Shown one piece after another: positions 1-9,415 of a stretch of DNA of 64,000 nt. Made by a program: the position numbers and the translations under genes. The notes under the pieces were generated by a model, which worked only from the letters and a program-made list of their open reading frames with translations, was not told the origin of the DNA and ran no database searches. Position 1 is the first letter of the stretch, and each line of letters opens with the position of its first letter. Source of the stretch: Bradyrhizobium erythrophlei (lineage in GTDB: Bacteria; Pseudomonadota; Alphaproteobacteria; Rhizobiales; Xanthobacteraceae); NCBI RefSeq assembly GCF_900129505.1, contig NZ_LT670818.1, positions 4,993,001 to 5,057,000 of the forward strand, given 5' to 3'.

Positions 1-2
1 GA

Positions 3-626
3 GCTCTCTCGGACGCAGCCTCCCATGTCGGCGATCGTCAGGTCCGCAATCGCGGCACTATCGGGGGATCACTTTGCTGGAATTACGTCGCGGCCTGCGT
101 TCCCGTTGCGACGCTTGCGCGCGGCGCGGAGATCGAGCTCGTTTCAAAAGGTGCATCAGGCGGTGACGAGACGCGCGTGGTTTCGATCGATGACTTCATC
201 GTCGGGCCGATGGAGACATCTCGTCGCCCGCAAGAGATCCTTCGGTCCGTTGCGCTGACCGGTCCCCGCAAGCACGTGGGAAGCGCCTATCGGAAGTGGG
301 GGCATGTCACCGACTCGCTTCCGGTCGTCGGAATCGGCGTACGGGTTGTTTTGAACGACGATCGAACCTGCAAGGCGGCCCGGGTCGCGATCGGTGGCCT
401 GTCGCGCGGTTCGCAGCGCTTTTACGAAGCTGAAAAGCGGCTGCTCGGAACATCGTCCAACGACCCAGCGGCAATTTCGGACGGCTTTCGTGCGGCCGCC
501 AAGACGCTGGAAATCCAAAGCGACACGTTGGCGTCGGCCGACTACCGGAAGGTCTTGATTGAAGAACTCGGCACCTCCGTCGTCCTTTCGGCGATGGCAC
601 GAGCAGAGGAGGCGGCGGTACGATGA
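3..626 (+). CDS. FAD-binding medium subunit of a molybdenum hydroxylase (5' end cut by window)
   Basis: The reading frame is open from base 3, so the start lies outside the window; about 207 codons are visible. It contains RNRGTIGGSLC, the isoalloxazine-contacting signature of the FAD_binding_5 domain of CoxM-like subunits, followed by a CO_deh_flav_C-type C-terminal domain. The protein passes electrons from the 2Fe-2S subunit to FAD and then to the acceptor. Its stop overlaps the next start by 4 bp (ATGA at 623), so it is the first visible gene of a translationally coupled M-S-L operon. Seen: frame, motif and overlap. Known: the family role. The substrate is unknown. Confidence 0.88.
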   Translation, partial: ALSDAASHVGDRQVRNRGTIGGSLCWNYVAACVPVATLARGAEIELVSKGASGGDETRVVSIDDFIVGPMETSRRPQEILRSVALTGPRKHVGSAYRKWGHVTDSLPVVGIGVRVVLNDDRTCKAARVAIGGLSRGSQRFYEAEKRLLGTSSNDPAAISDGFRAAAKTLEIQSDTLASADYRKVLIEELGTSVVLSAMARAEEAAVR

Positions 627-1123
627 CCGATGGAACGCAGGTAATCAGAGCGATCGTGAACGGACAGGCAGTTGAGGCCATCGCGCCGATCCGAATGCTC
701 CTAGTGGATTTTCTGAGAGAGCGATTGCAGCTTACGGGTACTCACGTCGGCTGCACCTTCGAGGGCGTTTGCGGCGCTTGTACCGTTCGTCTCGACGGTG
801 AAGCAGTCAAATCGTGCATGCTGCTTGCAGCGCAGATCGACGGACGCCAGGTGACGACGGTCGAGGGGCTTGCCCGTGGGGAAGAGCCCCATCCCCTGCA
901 GAAGGCGTTTCGTGACGCTCACGCCCTTCAGTGCGGCTACTGCACGCCAGGCATCCTCATGAACATGAGCGAGTTTCTGGAACGAAATCCGGCCCCCTCG
1001 GAAAGTGAGATCCGAAGCGCGCTGGTAGGCAACATCTGTCGCTGCACCGGGTATTCGCACATCGTGGAGGCCGTCAAGGACGCTGCCACGAATATGAAGG
1101 TCGTCGAAGGGAGGGCGGCATGA
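623..1123 (+). CDS. 2Fe-2S small subunit of the molybdenum hydroxylase (CoxS-like)
   Basis: This 166-aa protein has the normal length for the family. A plant-type 2Fe-2S cluster site is formed by C44, C50, C53 and C65 (CTFEGVCGAC, then KSC). The second 2Fe-2S domain carries the LQCGYCTPG motif (C104, C107) and a NICRCTGY motif near residue 138. It relays electrons from the Mo cofactor in the large subunit to FAD in the medium subunit, in the cytoplasm. It overlaps both neighbours by 4 bp, which indicates translational coupling and one complex. All eight cluster cysteines appear present, so the subunit should be functional. Confidence 0.95.
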   Translation: MTDGTQVIRAIVNGQAVEAIAPIRMLLVDFLRERLQLTGTHVGCTFEGVCGACTVRLDGEAVKSCMLLAAQIDGRQVTTVEGLARGEEPHPLQKAFRDAHALQCGYCTPGILMNMSEFLERNPAPSESEIRSALVGNICRCTGYSHIVEAVKDAATNMKVVEGRAA

Positions 1124-3558
1124 GGAACGAGAAATTTGCGTGGATAGGTGAAAAGGTCCTCCGCAAGGAAGATGTGCGCCTTACGTCAGGCCGCGGTCAG
1201 TACTTTGCCGACATTCAACTGCCTGGTGTTCTACACTGCTACATCGTCCGTAGCGCCCGCGCGCACGCCAGGCTCGTCTCGGTCGACACGTCGACGGCGA
1301 AGGCCTCTGCGGGGGTTGTTGCGGTCTTTTCGGGGGAGGACATCAAGGACCAGCTGGATCCGTTGCCTCATTCGATTGTCGTGCCGAATCTGCCAGGGAA
1401 GTTTCCGCGCCATTGGCCGCTTGCGGTCGGCAAAGTGAAGTTTCACGGTGAGCCTGTGGCCGTCGTCGTCGCCACCGATCGGTACCTGGCGGAAGATGCG
1501 GGTGAACTTGTGGAGGTCGTCTACGAGGATCTTCCATATGTGGGATCGCCGGAGGCATCGAGCCGGCCCGACGCCACGGTCATTCATGACGACCTCGACA
1601 ACAACGAAATATTTTCGATGAGCTTCACCGGAGGCTTCACGGAGGATTCCGTGAAAACCAACGTCGACGAGATACAGGCGATCATCAACTCAGCGCCGAT
1701 CGTCATCAACAGGAAATTCAAGACTCATCGTGTCGGTGTGACACCCCTCGAAACGCGCGGCGTCATGGCAAAATGGGATCGGGACGACGGTCTGACCTGT
1801 TGGGCCACGACGCAGCGACCGCATATCGACCGCCTCGCACTGGCCGAGGTGCTCAAGATCCCCACCCACCAAGTTCGGGTAATCGCGCCGCGGGATCAGG
1901 GCGGGGGATTCGGGACCAAAGCACCATTCTATCGGGAGTCGATCCTCATTCCGTGGCTCGCGAAGACACTCGGCCGGCCCGTGCGATGGCTCGAGTCCCG
2001 CGAAGAAGGTTTGATGGTCGTTGGGCAGGAGCGCGATCAGCGTCACGAGATGACGATTGCCGCAAACAAGGACGGCAAGGTACTCGCAATGCGCGCGCGG
2101 GTAGTCGCCGATAATGGCGACGGATGTATGGGCGTCTATTGGGGCTTCGTGATGCCGGTCCTTGGTGCGGCTACGCTGCCATCCGGGTACTATCTGCCGA
2201 AATGCGATATCCAGTTGCGCTCATACGTCACTAATAAGCCGTCCCTTTCCCCGTCGCGTTCTTTCGGAAGCTACCCGGGCCGCTTTGTCATCGAACGTTT
2301 GATGGACGTTCTGGCCAAGGAGATCGGCAAGGAGCCCGCGGAGATCCGCCGCATCAATTTTGTGAGTTCATTGCCACATGTGACGGCGACCGGATGCCAT
2401 CTCGACAGTGGGGACTATCTCAAGGCCTTTAACAGCCTCGTCGATACCGTCGACCTGAAGGGATTCCGGGAAAAGCAGGCGGCATTGCGCAAGCAGGGGC
2501 GCTACATCGGTCTGGGCTTCGGTACCGGCGTGGAAATCTCGGGTATCGCCTCGGATGTCTTCGTCCAGCTCGAGAACCAACCGGGATACGGGTCGGCCAC
2601 GATTCGAATCGATGCCCGAGGAGGCGTCCAGGTTCTGGAAGGTGATGCTCCGCAAGGGACCAGTCACGAGACGACCTTCGCCCAGGTTGTTGCGGAGAAT
2701 TTCGGGATCGACGTCGCCGACGTCGTTGTGCAGACAGGCGATACCGCCAACACGCCCTTCGGGTCAGGCTCACTCGGAGCTCGTGGTGGATCTTACACCG
2801 TGAGCGCTGTCCATAACGCGAGCCGCAACCTTCGGGACAAGATGGCCCGTGTCTTCATCCACGACCGAAAGCTGGATCTGCACGTTGGCGATATCCAGTT
2901 CGAAAGAGGATTTGTCTTCCCGGCGCTCGACCCCAATAACAGAGTGGCGTTCGCCGAGCTGGCGGATCGTATTATCATGAAGCCAGTGAACATGCCGCCC
3001 GGAGAGGAGGCAGGTCTGGAGGCCACGAACTACTTCGAGGCTGCCAAGCCGATGTTCTATTTCGGCGCGCACGCCTGCATGGTCGAGGTCTTTCCTAAAA
3101 CGGGCGAGTTCAAGATTACACGCTATGTTACGTGTGAAGACGCGGGCACGGTGATCAACCCGCTCGTGGTGGAAGGGCAGATCCAGGGCGGCGTCGTGCA
3201 GGGGCTATCGAATGCGATGTTCGAGGAGTTTCTATTCGACGAGCACGGTCAGCAACTAACGACCAGCCTGGAGTCCTATAGGCTCGCCATAGCCCCGGAT
3301 GTTCCTCACGTCGAGGTCACGCATTCGTTCACGCCATGTCCGCACACGCCCCTCGGTTCGCGTGGAATTGGCGAGGGTATTCCCGGTCCCGTGCCCGGCG
3401 CCCTGACAAACGCGCTATGCGACGCGCTCGCGCCGTTCGACATCGAAATCAACGAGCTGCCGATCAGGTCGGACAAGCTTTGGCAGCTCCTGCGCGCTAA
3501 GGAGGCGACAGCATTCCAGACCGTAGGCTCGAAACAGTCTGATCTGCGGAACGCGTGA
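1120..3558 (+). CDS. molybdopterin-binding large subunit of a xanthine dehydrogenase/CODH-family hydroxylase
   Basis: At 812 aa this is a full-length MoCo subunit: an N-terminal Ald_Xan_dh_C (hammerhead) domain (about residues 15-140), then the MoCo domains with a GGGFGTKAPFY glycine-rich loop and a C-terminal GSRGIGEG segment. In the position where true CO dehydrogenase has AYRCSFR and xanthine-type enzymes have AYRGAGR, this protein has SPSRSFGSYPGR. It lacks the CODH copper-binding cysteine loop, so it is not a form I CO dehydrogenase. It probably inserts a water-derived hydroxyl into an N-heterocycle or aldehyde. The neighbouring dihydroxypyridine-monooxygenase-like gene fits a heterocycle, but that is inference. 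The next usable start is 78 bp downstream. Confidence 0.92.
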   Translation: MRNEKFAWIGEKVLRKEDVRLTSGRGQYFADIQLPGVLHCYIVRSARAHARLVSVDTSTAKASAGVVAVFSGEDIKDQLDPLPHSIVVPNLPGKFPRHWPLAVGKVKFHGEPVAVVVATDRYLAEDAGELVEVVYEDLPYVGSPEASSRPDATVIHDDLDNNEIFSMSFTGGFTEDSVKTNVDEIQAIINSAPIVINRKFKTHRVGVTPLETRGVMAKWDRDDGLTCWATTQRPHIDRLALAEVLKIPTHQVRVIAPRDQGGGFGTKAPFYRESILIPWLAKTLGRPVRWLESREEGLMVVGQERDQRHEMTIAANKDGKVLAMRARVVADNGDGCMGVYWGFVMPVLGAATLPSGYYLPKCDIQLRSYVTNKPSLSPSRSFGSYPGRFVIERLMDVLAKEIGKEPAEIRRINFVSSLPHVTATGCHLDSGDYLKAFNSLVDTVDLKGFREKQAALRKQGRYIGLGFGTGVEISGIASDVFVQLENQPGYGSATIRIDARGGVQVLEGDAPQGTSHETTFAQVVAENFGIDVADVVVQTGDTANTPFGSGSLGARGGSYTVSAVHNASRNLRDKMARVFIHDRKLDLHVGDIQFERGFVFPALDPNNRVAFAELADRIIMKPVNMPPGEEAGLEATNYFEAAKPMFYFGAHACMVEVFPKTGEFKITRYVTCEDAGTVINPLVVEGQIQGGVVQGLSNAMFEEFLFDEHGQQLTTSLESYRLAIAPDVPHVEVTHSFTPCPHTPLGSRGIGEGIPGPVPGALTNALCDALAPFDIEINELPIRSDKLWQLLRAKEATAFQTVGSKQSDLRNA

Positions 3559-3635
3559 TCGTCTTCGGGCGATTCCAGTTCCGGACGGAGACGTCCACGG
3601 CGACGCACCAGTGCACCAAAAAGGAGGAAGCTGCC

Positions 3636-4055
3636 ATGCCGTATTCGGCAACGTTTGAAGGTTCGACCCATCTTCCACGCACGACGATCTACTCCCGACT
3701 TGCGGACTTCGGCGGCCTCAAGAAGTACTTTCCCGAGGCTATCGAGGAGTGCGACTTGGAAGGATCGGGGATCGGGTCAGTCAGGACGATCCGCATGAAA
3801 GGGAAGGATGGTGTCATCGTCGAGCGTCTCGAAGCTCTCGTGGACGGATCGTTGATATCATACTCGATCATCAACGACGCTCCGCTTCCGTTGGAGCAAT
3901 ATCATTCGGTAATCGCGCTATCTGACGAGGGGGCGGGTTGCAAGATCCATTGGAGCAGCAATTGGATTGCCAAAGGGGCCCCAGAACAAGAGGTCCGGGA
4001 CCTGATCGCGGGTTTCTACAGAGATATCTTCGCGGGCGTGGTACGGGTTGCGTGA
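3636..4055 (+). CDS. SRPBCC/CoxG-like protein
   Basis: This 139-aa protein looks like a START/SRPBCC-fold protein. CoxG-like members sit beside molybdenum hydroxylases and are thought to help maturation or membrane attachment. The frame is open further upstream, but the start at 3636 is preferred because AGGAGG lies 8 bp before it. The strong Shine-Dalgarno after a 77-bp gap suggests independent translation within the same operon. No signal peptide or membrane segment is visible. The fold call rests on length, composition and context, with no single diagnostic motif. Confidence 0.7.
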   Translation: MPYSATFEGSTHLPRTTIYSRLADFGGLKKYFPEAIEECDLEGSGIGSVRTIRMKGKDGVIVERLEALVDGSLISYSIINDAPLPLEQYHSVIALSDEGAGCKIHWSSNWIAKGAPEQEVRDLIAGFYRDIFAGVVRVA

Positions 4056-4100
4056 GGCCCTGAAAAACAGCGGAATGCCGAAAGTGAGAAGGAAGATCGA

Positions 4101-4889
4101 ATGGGTGATCGTCTCAAGGGCCGCAACATCGTTGTGACCGGTGCGGGCAGCGGTATTGGAGCAGGAGTCGCTGCCGATCTCGCGGATAATGGTGCTAATG
4201 TCGTTGTCGCGGATATCAACGTTGAAAACGGCGCCAAGGTTGCGGATCGAATATCGAAGGCGGGCGGCATGGCAGTGGCCGTACCGGTTGACGTTTCGAA
4301 CCGAGAAAGCATCAAGAAAATGATCGCAGAGACGGTCGAAGCGTTCGGTAGCCTCGACGTGATGTTCAACAACGCCGGTATCATCCAGACCGCGTCCTAT
4401 CTGGAAATCACTGAAGCAGACTGGAAACGGTTGATGGACGTTAACGGTCTCGGCGTTCTCATGGGAACACAGGAAGCCGCCAAACAAATGATCGCTCAGG
4501 GCGGCGGCGGCAAGATCATTAATACAGCCTCGATCGGGGCCAAGCAGGGCTATCCGCAGTTTGCTCATTATTGCGCGAGCAAATTCGCGGTCGCGGCGCT
4601 GACTCAAGCGGCGGCGCGCGCTTTTGCCGAACACAAGATCACGGTCAACTGCTTTGGACCTGGTGTCGTGCACACCGCGCTGTGGGATCAGCTTAATCGA
4701 GAGTTCATGGAGAAAGGTATTTCGTCCAAGCCGGACCAGGCAATCAACGACTTCAGCACCGACATCCTTCTGGGGCGCTACTCGACGCCGCGGGACATCG
4801 TCGGTGTGACGACATTTCTGGCGTCGTCGGAATCGGACTACATCACGGGCCAGACCGTGATGGTGGACGGCGGCATGGTGTTAATCTGA
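4101..4889 (+). CDS. short-chain dehydrogenase/reductase
   Basis: This is a classical 262-aa SDR. The TGAGSGIG cofactor motif is near the N terminus, NNAG follows in the middle, and the catalytic Tyr and Lys are in HYCASKFAV. An acidic residue after beta-strand 2 (VVADIN) points to NAD rather than NADP. A GGAAG ribosome site precedes the ATG. It ends the molybdenum-hydroxylase operon, 45 bp after the CoxG-like gene, and may oxidise an alcohol or dihydrodiol arising from the hydroxylated product. The substrate cannot be read from sequence. Confidence 0.9.
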   Translation: MGDRLKGRNIVVTGAGSGIGAGVAADLADNGANVVVADINVENGAKVADRISKAGGMAVAVPVDVSNRESIKKMIAETVEAFGSLDVMFNNAGIIQTASYLEITEADWKRLMDVNGLGVLMGTQEAAKQMIAQGGGGKIINTASIGAKQGYPQFAHYCASKFAVAALTQAAARAFAEHKITVNCFGPGVVHTALWDQLNREFMEKGISSKPDQAINDFSTDILLGRYSTPRDIVGVTTFLASSESDYITGQTVMVDGGMVLI

Positions 4890-4954
4890 CGAATCCTGGC
4901 ACATCCAATCCGAAAGCCGGACTGTAATGCTCGACGCCGATGGATCTTGCGTTG

Positions 4955-5215
4955 ACGTGACGCAGATCAAGAAGGGGCAAGATCCCAAGAATCTTTTGTC
5001 GCCCGCCTTCGTGAGAGTGCCGCGGCTATTGTTGCGGCGGGCGACGCCGACCTCGTCGCGTTTGGTCGCCATTTTATTTCCAGCCCCGATCTGCCTGAGC
5101 GGCAGCGGCGAATTTGCCATTGAACCGCTACGACCGGTCGACGTTTTACGGCTGCGACGGGGCGAAGCTACAGCGACCATCCGACACACGCCGAGCAGGC
5201 GCCGACGCACTCTAG
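4955..5215 (+). pseudogene. remnant of the 3' end of an old yellow enzyme gene
   Basis: Bases from about 5010 align with the last ~200 bp of the intact old yellow enzyme gene at 41614-42723. Shared stretches include the codons for AAAIVAAGDADLVAFGRHF and for the LNRYDRSTFYG ending, but they are now split over several frames by small indels. The similarity continues past the old stop into the flank, through the palindrome at 5377, matching the region after 42723. The long open frames drawn across this stretch are accidental. Only the 3' end survives; no 5' part of the gene lies nearby. It shows that a copy of the peroxiredoxin/OYE module, or its edge, once stood here. Confidence 0.75.
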
Positions 5216-5376
5216 TCCCGGACGGAAGCCGGTACGCGCCCGAGGACGGCGCGCCCGCGCTGGTCGCGTATCATGCCCTAGCTGAGCGAAATGACCAGCG
5301 TCTGTGCGTGTGCTGCTAGAGGGAATACACGCCCGCCCATCAGGACCAACGTGGCTCTGACGGAGTGATAAGTCTT

Positions 5377-5391
5377 ATTCCTAACCGGAAT
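5377..5391. promoter_or_regulatory. palindromic operator ATTCC-N5-GGAAT (site 1)
   Basis: A perfect 5+5 bp inverted repeat with a 5-bp spacer lies 134 bp before the haloalkane-dehalogenase-like gene. It is one of nine copies in the window and fits the LysR T-N11-A rule. The flanks (AGTCTT before, GGAGACC after) are shared with the site at 42867. Confidence 0.7.
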
Positions 5392-5525
5392 GGAGACCTG
5401 TCCTTCGAAAGTGACTAATCTTGTGCGCGCTCGTGGATCGAGCTGAGGCGAACGCGTGCGACGTCTCTGCCTTCAGCGAAAATGCAAACATTGGCCGCCG
5501 TCCGCATCACCACGGAGATTACTTG

Positions 5526-6440
5526 ATGCTTATTCAGCGCAATCCGGCGCAGCCTCCGATAAGTCCAGCGTTTCCGTACGAGATGAAAAGACTGCCCGTA
5601 CTTGATGCCGAGATGGCCTATGTCGACGTGGGACAAGGAGAACCCATCGTTTTCCTTCACGGCAACCCGACCTCGTCCTACATGTGGCGCAACATTATCC
5701 CGTACGCACTCCCCTTCGGTCGCGTGCTCGCGCCAGACCTGATCGGTATGGGCCGATCCAGTAAATCCCCGCGCCGTGCGTATCGTTTCTTCGATCATGT
5801 AGCGTATCTTGACGAATGGTTTGAGAAGTTGGGGTTGACCAAGAACATCGTATTCGTGATCCAGGATTGGGGCGCAGCTCTCGGCTTCAATCGCACCTGC
5901 CGTTATCCCGATAGTGTAGTCGGCATCGCCTACATGGAGGCGATGGTCCGGCCTCGCCTTTGGAGCGATATGCCGCCAGAGCGCCAGCTCATCTTTCGTC
6001 GGCTGCGCAGCTCCGAGGGAGAGGACATGGTGTTGCGCGACAACTATTTCATCGAGAAAATGTTGTTTGAATACGGCGTCATGCGGAAATTGAGCGACGA
6101 GGAGAAGGCGGTCTATGCGGCTCCGTTCGATACGCCGGAATCGCGATTACCGACTCTGATCTTTCCTCGCGACATTCCCTTCGACGGAGAGCCGGCCGAC
6201 ATGAGCGCGGCGGTCGAGCGCTACAGCGTCTGGATGGGAGCGAGCGCACACCTTCCCAAGCTCTTCATCGACGCTTCGCAGGGCCACGGCACGGCCGGAG
6301 CGGCCCGGGAGCACTGCCTCAAGTGGCCGAACCAGACGGTGGTCACGGTCGAGGCCAAGCATTACGTGCCGGAAGATTGTCCACACGAGATCGGCGAAGC
6401 GCTCGTCGAATTCCTGAAGCGGGTTCGGGGTGGCGCATGA
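5526..6440 (+). CDS. haloalkane dehalogenase-type alpha/beta hydrolase
   Basis: This 304-aa protein has the full haloalkane dehalogenase layout. The oxyanion/halide motif HGNP is at 45-48. The nucleophile Asp114 is in QDWG, followed by the halide-binding Trp. A candidate acid is Glu138 in YMEAMVRP, as in the LinB/DhaA subfamily, and a C-terminal KHYVPEDCPHE holds the catalytic His region. The enzyme class hydrolyses carbon-halogen bonds to an alcohol, halide and proton. The frame is open upstream to 5421, but 5526 has a GGAGA site at the right distance. It heads the operon and overlaps the next gene by 4 bp. Epoxide hydrolase or C-C hydrolase activity cannot be excluded. Confidence 0.85.
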   Translation: MLIQRNPAQPPISPAFPYEMKRLPVLDAEMAYVDVGQGEPIVFLHGNPTSSYMWRNIIPYALPFGRVLAPDLIGMGRSSKSPRRAYRFFDHVAYLDEWFEKLGLTKNIVFVIQDWGAALGFNRTCRYPDSVVGIAYMEAMVRPRLWSDMPPERQLIFRRLRSSEGEDMVLRDNYFIEKMLFEYGVMRKLSDEEKAVYAAPFDTPESRLPTLIFPRDIPFDGEPADMSAAVERYSVWMGASAHLPKLFIDASQGHGTAGAAREHCLKWPNQTVVTVEAKHYVPEDCPHEIGEALVEFLKRVRGGA

Positions 6441-9397
6441 GCAAGAACCGGCGACCCCTTCAGGAGGCGCTCCGTAACGCGCTCGGTTCGGCGGTTCGGT
6501 TCGATACCGCCCACAAGTCCGTGTACGCGTCAGACGCCTCCAACTACCGGCAGGTGCCGATCGGCGTCGTCGTGCCGCGATCCCTGGATGAGTTCGTGAA
6601 GGGCGTCGCCATCTGTCACGAAAATCGGGTTCCGTTGCTGGTTCGTGGCGCCGGCACGTCGATGAGCGGCCAGACTGTCAACGAAGCCGTGGTTTTCGAC
6701 CTGTCGGCGTCCTGCGACCGCATCGTCGAAATCGATCCCACGTCGAAGACAGCGCTCGTCGAGCCTGGCGTCGTCTGCGACTCGCTGCGATCGGCCGCCG
6801 AGCGCCACGGGCTCACCTTCGCTCCTGATCCGTCCACCCACAGCCGCTGCACGCTCGGCGGAATGATCGGCAACAATTCGTGCGGTGCGCACTCGGTGAT
6901 GGCCGGCAAGACGCTCGAGAACGTCCGCGCCCTCGAGATTATGACCTACGATGGAGAACGGTTCTGGGTCGGGCCTACCAGCGAAGAGGAAATCGAAGCG
7001 ATCATCCTTGCCGGAGGGCGCAAGGGGCAGATCTATCGCGAGCTCAGGGATCTGCGGGATCGGTATGCCGACCAGATACGGCAGCGCTTCCCTTCGATCA
7101 AGCGGCGCGTGTCCGGCTTCAACCTGGATCAGCTTCTTCCGGAGAACGGGTTCAATCTGGCGCGTGCGCTCGTGGGGACCGAAGGCACCTGCGCCCTCGT
7201 CCTCAAGGCATCCGTCGATCTCGTCGCCAGCCCGCAATACAGGGTTCTGCTCGTTCTCGGTTTCGACGATATCTACGTCGCCGCGGACGCTGTCCCGGAC
7301 TACGAGCGCTTTCGTCCGATCGCCGTCGAAGGTCTCGATCGAATGATCATCCGAGGCCTGCAGGCGCGCGATCTCGCCCAGGCCGAAATCGACCTGTTGC
7401 CGGCTGGCGATGCCTGGGTGGTCCTCGAATTCGGCGCCGACTCGGAAAGCCAGGCGATCGAACAGGCCGAGAGCGCGGCGGCATATTTCCGTGCCAGGCC
7501 GTTCGGTCCGCGACCGAGCACGAAGATCGTGACGGATCGGATCATGCAGAAACGGATCTGGTCGATCCGCGAAAACGGCGCTTCTGCCACGCAACTGTCT
7601 ATCGATCCCGAAATACCCGACCCGCAGGTAGGATGGGAGGACGCCGCGGTCGATCCACATCGACTGGGAGACTACCTTCGCGCCTTCGACGCGCTCGTGA
7701 AGAGGTACGGGTACCGGACCTCCTTGTTCGGCCATTTCGGCGACGGCTGCGTTCACGCCCGCATCACGTTCGATCTCCGATCGAAACCAGGGATCGAAAA
7801 ATACAGGAACTTCGTCCGTGAAGCCGCGGAGCTCGTCGTTGCGTTCGGCGGATCGCTGTCGGGCGAACACGGCGACGGTCAAGCGAAAGGCGAATTCCTT
7901 CCGATCATGTTCGGCGACGAACTGGTGGAAGCGATGCGCCGGTTCAGGCGGATTTGGAATCCAGACGGCCTTTTGAACCCCGGCAAGGTGGTCGACGCGT
8001 ATCGGGTCGACGAGAACCTGCGTGCCGGCCCGGACTACAAGGTCGTACCGATCTCGACGCACATGACGTTCCGGAGCCGGGAAGGCGACGGCTTTCAGCG
8101 CGCGGTCGAGCGCTGCGTCGGCATGGGGAAGTGCCGTGCAGCGAAAGGGGGCACCATGTGTCCGAGTTTTCGGGCCACCGGCGAAGAGCGCTACTCGACG
8201 CGCGGCCGGGCCAGGCTGCTGTGGGAGATGCTGCAGGGCGACGTGGTGCGGGACGGTTGGAAGAGCGAGGCCGTCAAAGAAGCGCTGGATACCTGCCTGA
8301 GCTGCAAAGGCTGTCGCAGCGACTGCCCGACGCACACCGACATGGCGTCGTACAAGGCGGAGTTTCTGTCCCGCTACTACGAGCATAGATCGCGCCCCCG
8401 CCAGGCCTGGTCCATGGGACGCATCGGTGATTGGGCTCCGCTCGCCGCGGCCATGCCTCGTCTCACGAACTTCATGACGAACGCGCCGGTACTCGCATCC
8501 TTCTCCAAGTGGGTTGCGGGCGTCACGCCCGATCTGGATCTTCCGAAATTCGCCGCCACCGGCTTTCGCCGCGCGTTCGAAGCGGATCAGACGGCCGCGT
8601 TTCGCGGTAAGCCGCCGGTCCTGCTGTGGCTGGACACATTCTGCGACAACTTCCAGCCGGAGGTCGCCGAGGCCGCCGTGGCGGTCCTTCGGGACGCGGG
8701 CTTCGAGCCGGTTCTTCCGAAGCGGCGCATATGTTGCGGGCGCCCGTTGTACGACTTCGGCTATCTGGATCTCGCTAAGGGCAGGCTACAGGAGATCATC
8801 GAGGTCCTCTCGCCGATGCTGGAAGCGGAGCTGGAGCGTCCTGTCGGCATCGTAGGTCTCGAGCCCGGATGTCTATCCGTGTTCAAGGACGAGTTGCCCA
8901 AGTTGTTTCCGGACGATCCCCGGGCCCAGCGGATATCGCGCAGCGTCTTCCTGTTGGGGGATTTTCTCCTCGCGCACGACTACGAGCCGCCGCGGCTAGA
9001 CATCGATGTGCTCATTCACACGCACTGTCACCAGAAATCGCTGTTCGGCAATCGGGGCGACACCGCGATGCTCGAAAGGGCCGGTGCACGCACGACATGG
9101 CTCGACAGCGGCTGTTGCGGAATGGCCGGCTCCTTCGGATTCAATCCGAACCACGCCCGGCTCTCGCGCGACGTCGCTGAATTGGTTCTGGCGCCCGAGG
9201 TCCGCAAGCAGCCGGCTGGCACGGTGATCCTCACGAACGGGTTCAGTTGCCGAGAGCAGGTCAAGCACATGACCGGGCGGACCGCCATGCACTTGGCTCA
9301 GGTTCTCGCCATGGGGCTTCCGCGGAAAGTTGCCGCGATCGAACGTCCGCAGCAGGGCGAAAGCGCCTCGCCAAGTACCATCGAAAACGTCGTCTGA
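6437..9397 (+). CDS. large FAD-linked oxidase fused to Fe-S/CCG reductase domain
   Basis: This 986-aa fusion has three parts. An N-terminal FAD_binding_4 domain carries RGAGTSMSGQ and the Fe-S/FAD contact region around TLGGMIGNNSCG. A FAD-oxidase C domain carries GHFGDGCVHARI and GEHGDG. The C-terminal half has two 4Fe-4S sites (CVGMGKCR...C and CLSCKGCRSDCP) and CCG-type motifs (CCGRPL, CCGMAGSFG). It resembles D-lactate/glycolate or 2-hydroxyacid dehydrogenases of the GlcD-GlcF or Dld-II type. It probably oxidises a 2-hydroxyacid and feeds electrons to the respiratory chain. The start at 6437 overlaps the dehalogenase stop (ATGA). Confidence 0.9.
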   Translation: MSKNRRPLQEALRNALGSAVRFDTAHKSVYASDASNYRQVPIGVVVPRSLDEFVKGVAICHENRVPLLVRGAGTSMSGQTVNEAVVFDLSASCDRIVEIDPTSKTALVEPGVVCDSLRSAAERHGLTFAPDPSTHSRCTLGGMIGNNSCGAHSVMAGKTLENVRALEIMTYDGERFWVGPTSEEEIEAIILAGGRKGQIYRELRDLRDRYADQIRQRFPSIKRRVSGFNLDQLLPENGFNLARALVGTEGTCALVLKASVDLVASPQYRVLLVLGFDDIYVAADAVPDYERFRPIAVEGLDRMIIRGLQARDLAQAEIDLLPAGDAWVVLEFGADSESQAIEQAESAAAYFRARPFGPRPSTKIVTDRIMQKRIWSIRENGASATQLSIDPEIPDPQVGWEDAAVDPHRLGDYLRAFDALVKRYGYRTSLFGHFGDGCVHARITFDLRSKPGIEKYRNFVREAAELVVAFGGSLSGEHGDGQAKGEFLPIMFGDELVEAMRRFRRIWNPDGLLNPGKVVDAYRVDENLRAGPDYKVVPISTHMTFRSREGDGFQRAVERCVGMGKCRAAKGGTMCPSFRATGEERYSTRGRARLLWEMLQGDVVRDGWKSEAVKEALDTCLSCKGCRSDCPTHTDMASYKAEFLSRYYEHRSRPRQAWSMGRIGDWAPLAAAMPRLTNFMTNAPVLASFSKWVAGVTPDLDLPKFAATGFRRAFEADQTAAFRGKPPVLLWLDTFCDNFQPEVAEAAVAVLRDAGFEPVLPKRRICCGRPLYDFGYLDLAKGRLQEIIEVLSPMLEAELERPVGIVGLEPGCLSVFKDELPKLFPDDPRAQRISRSVFLLGDFLLAHDYEPPRLDIDVLIHTHCHQKSLFGNRGDTAMLERAGARTTWLDSGCCGMAGSFGFNPNHARLSRDVAELVLAPEVRKQPAGTVILTNGFSCREQVKHMTGRTAMHLAQVLAMGLPRKVAAIERPQQGESASPSTIENVV

Positions 9398-9415
9398 ACG
9401 AAGAAGGAGGAACGC

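Noticed and set aside
1120..3558. Naming the large subunit a carbon monoxide dehydrogenase
   Set aside because: The CODH-specific AYRCSFR loop is missing, so only the wider family is supported.
4927..5319. 130-codon frame after the SDR
   Set aside because: It crosses the decayed old yellow enzyme relic in a wrong frame.
6530..8386. 618-codon open frame on the minus strand opposite the FAD/Fe-S oxidase gene
   Set aside because: It is the shadow of a GC-rich gene in the complementary frame; the plus strand has full domain motifs and the shadow has none.
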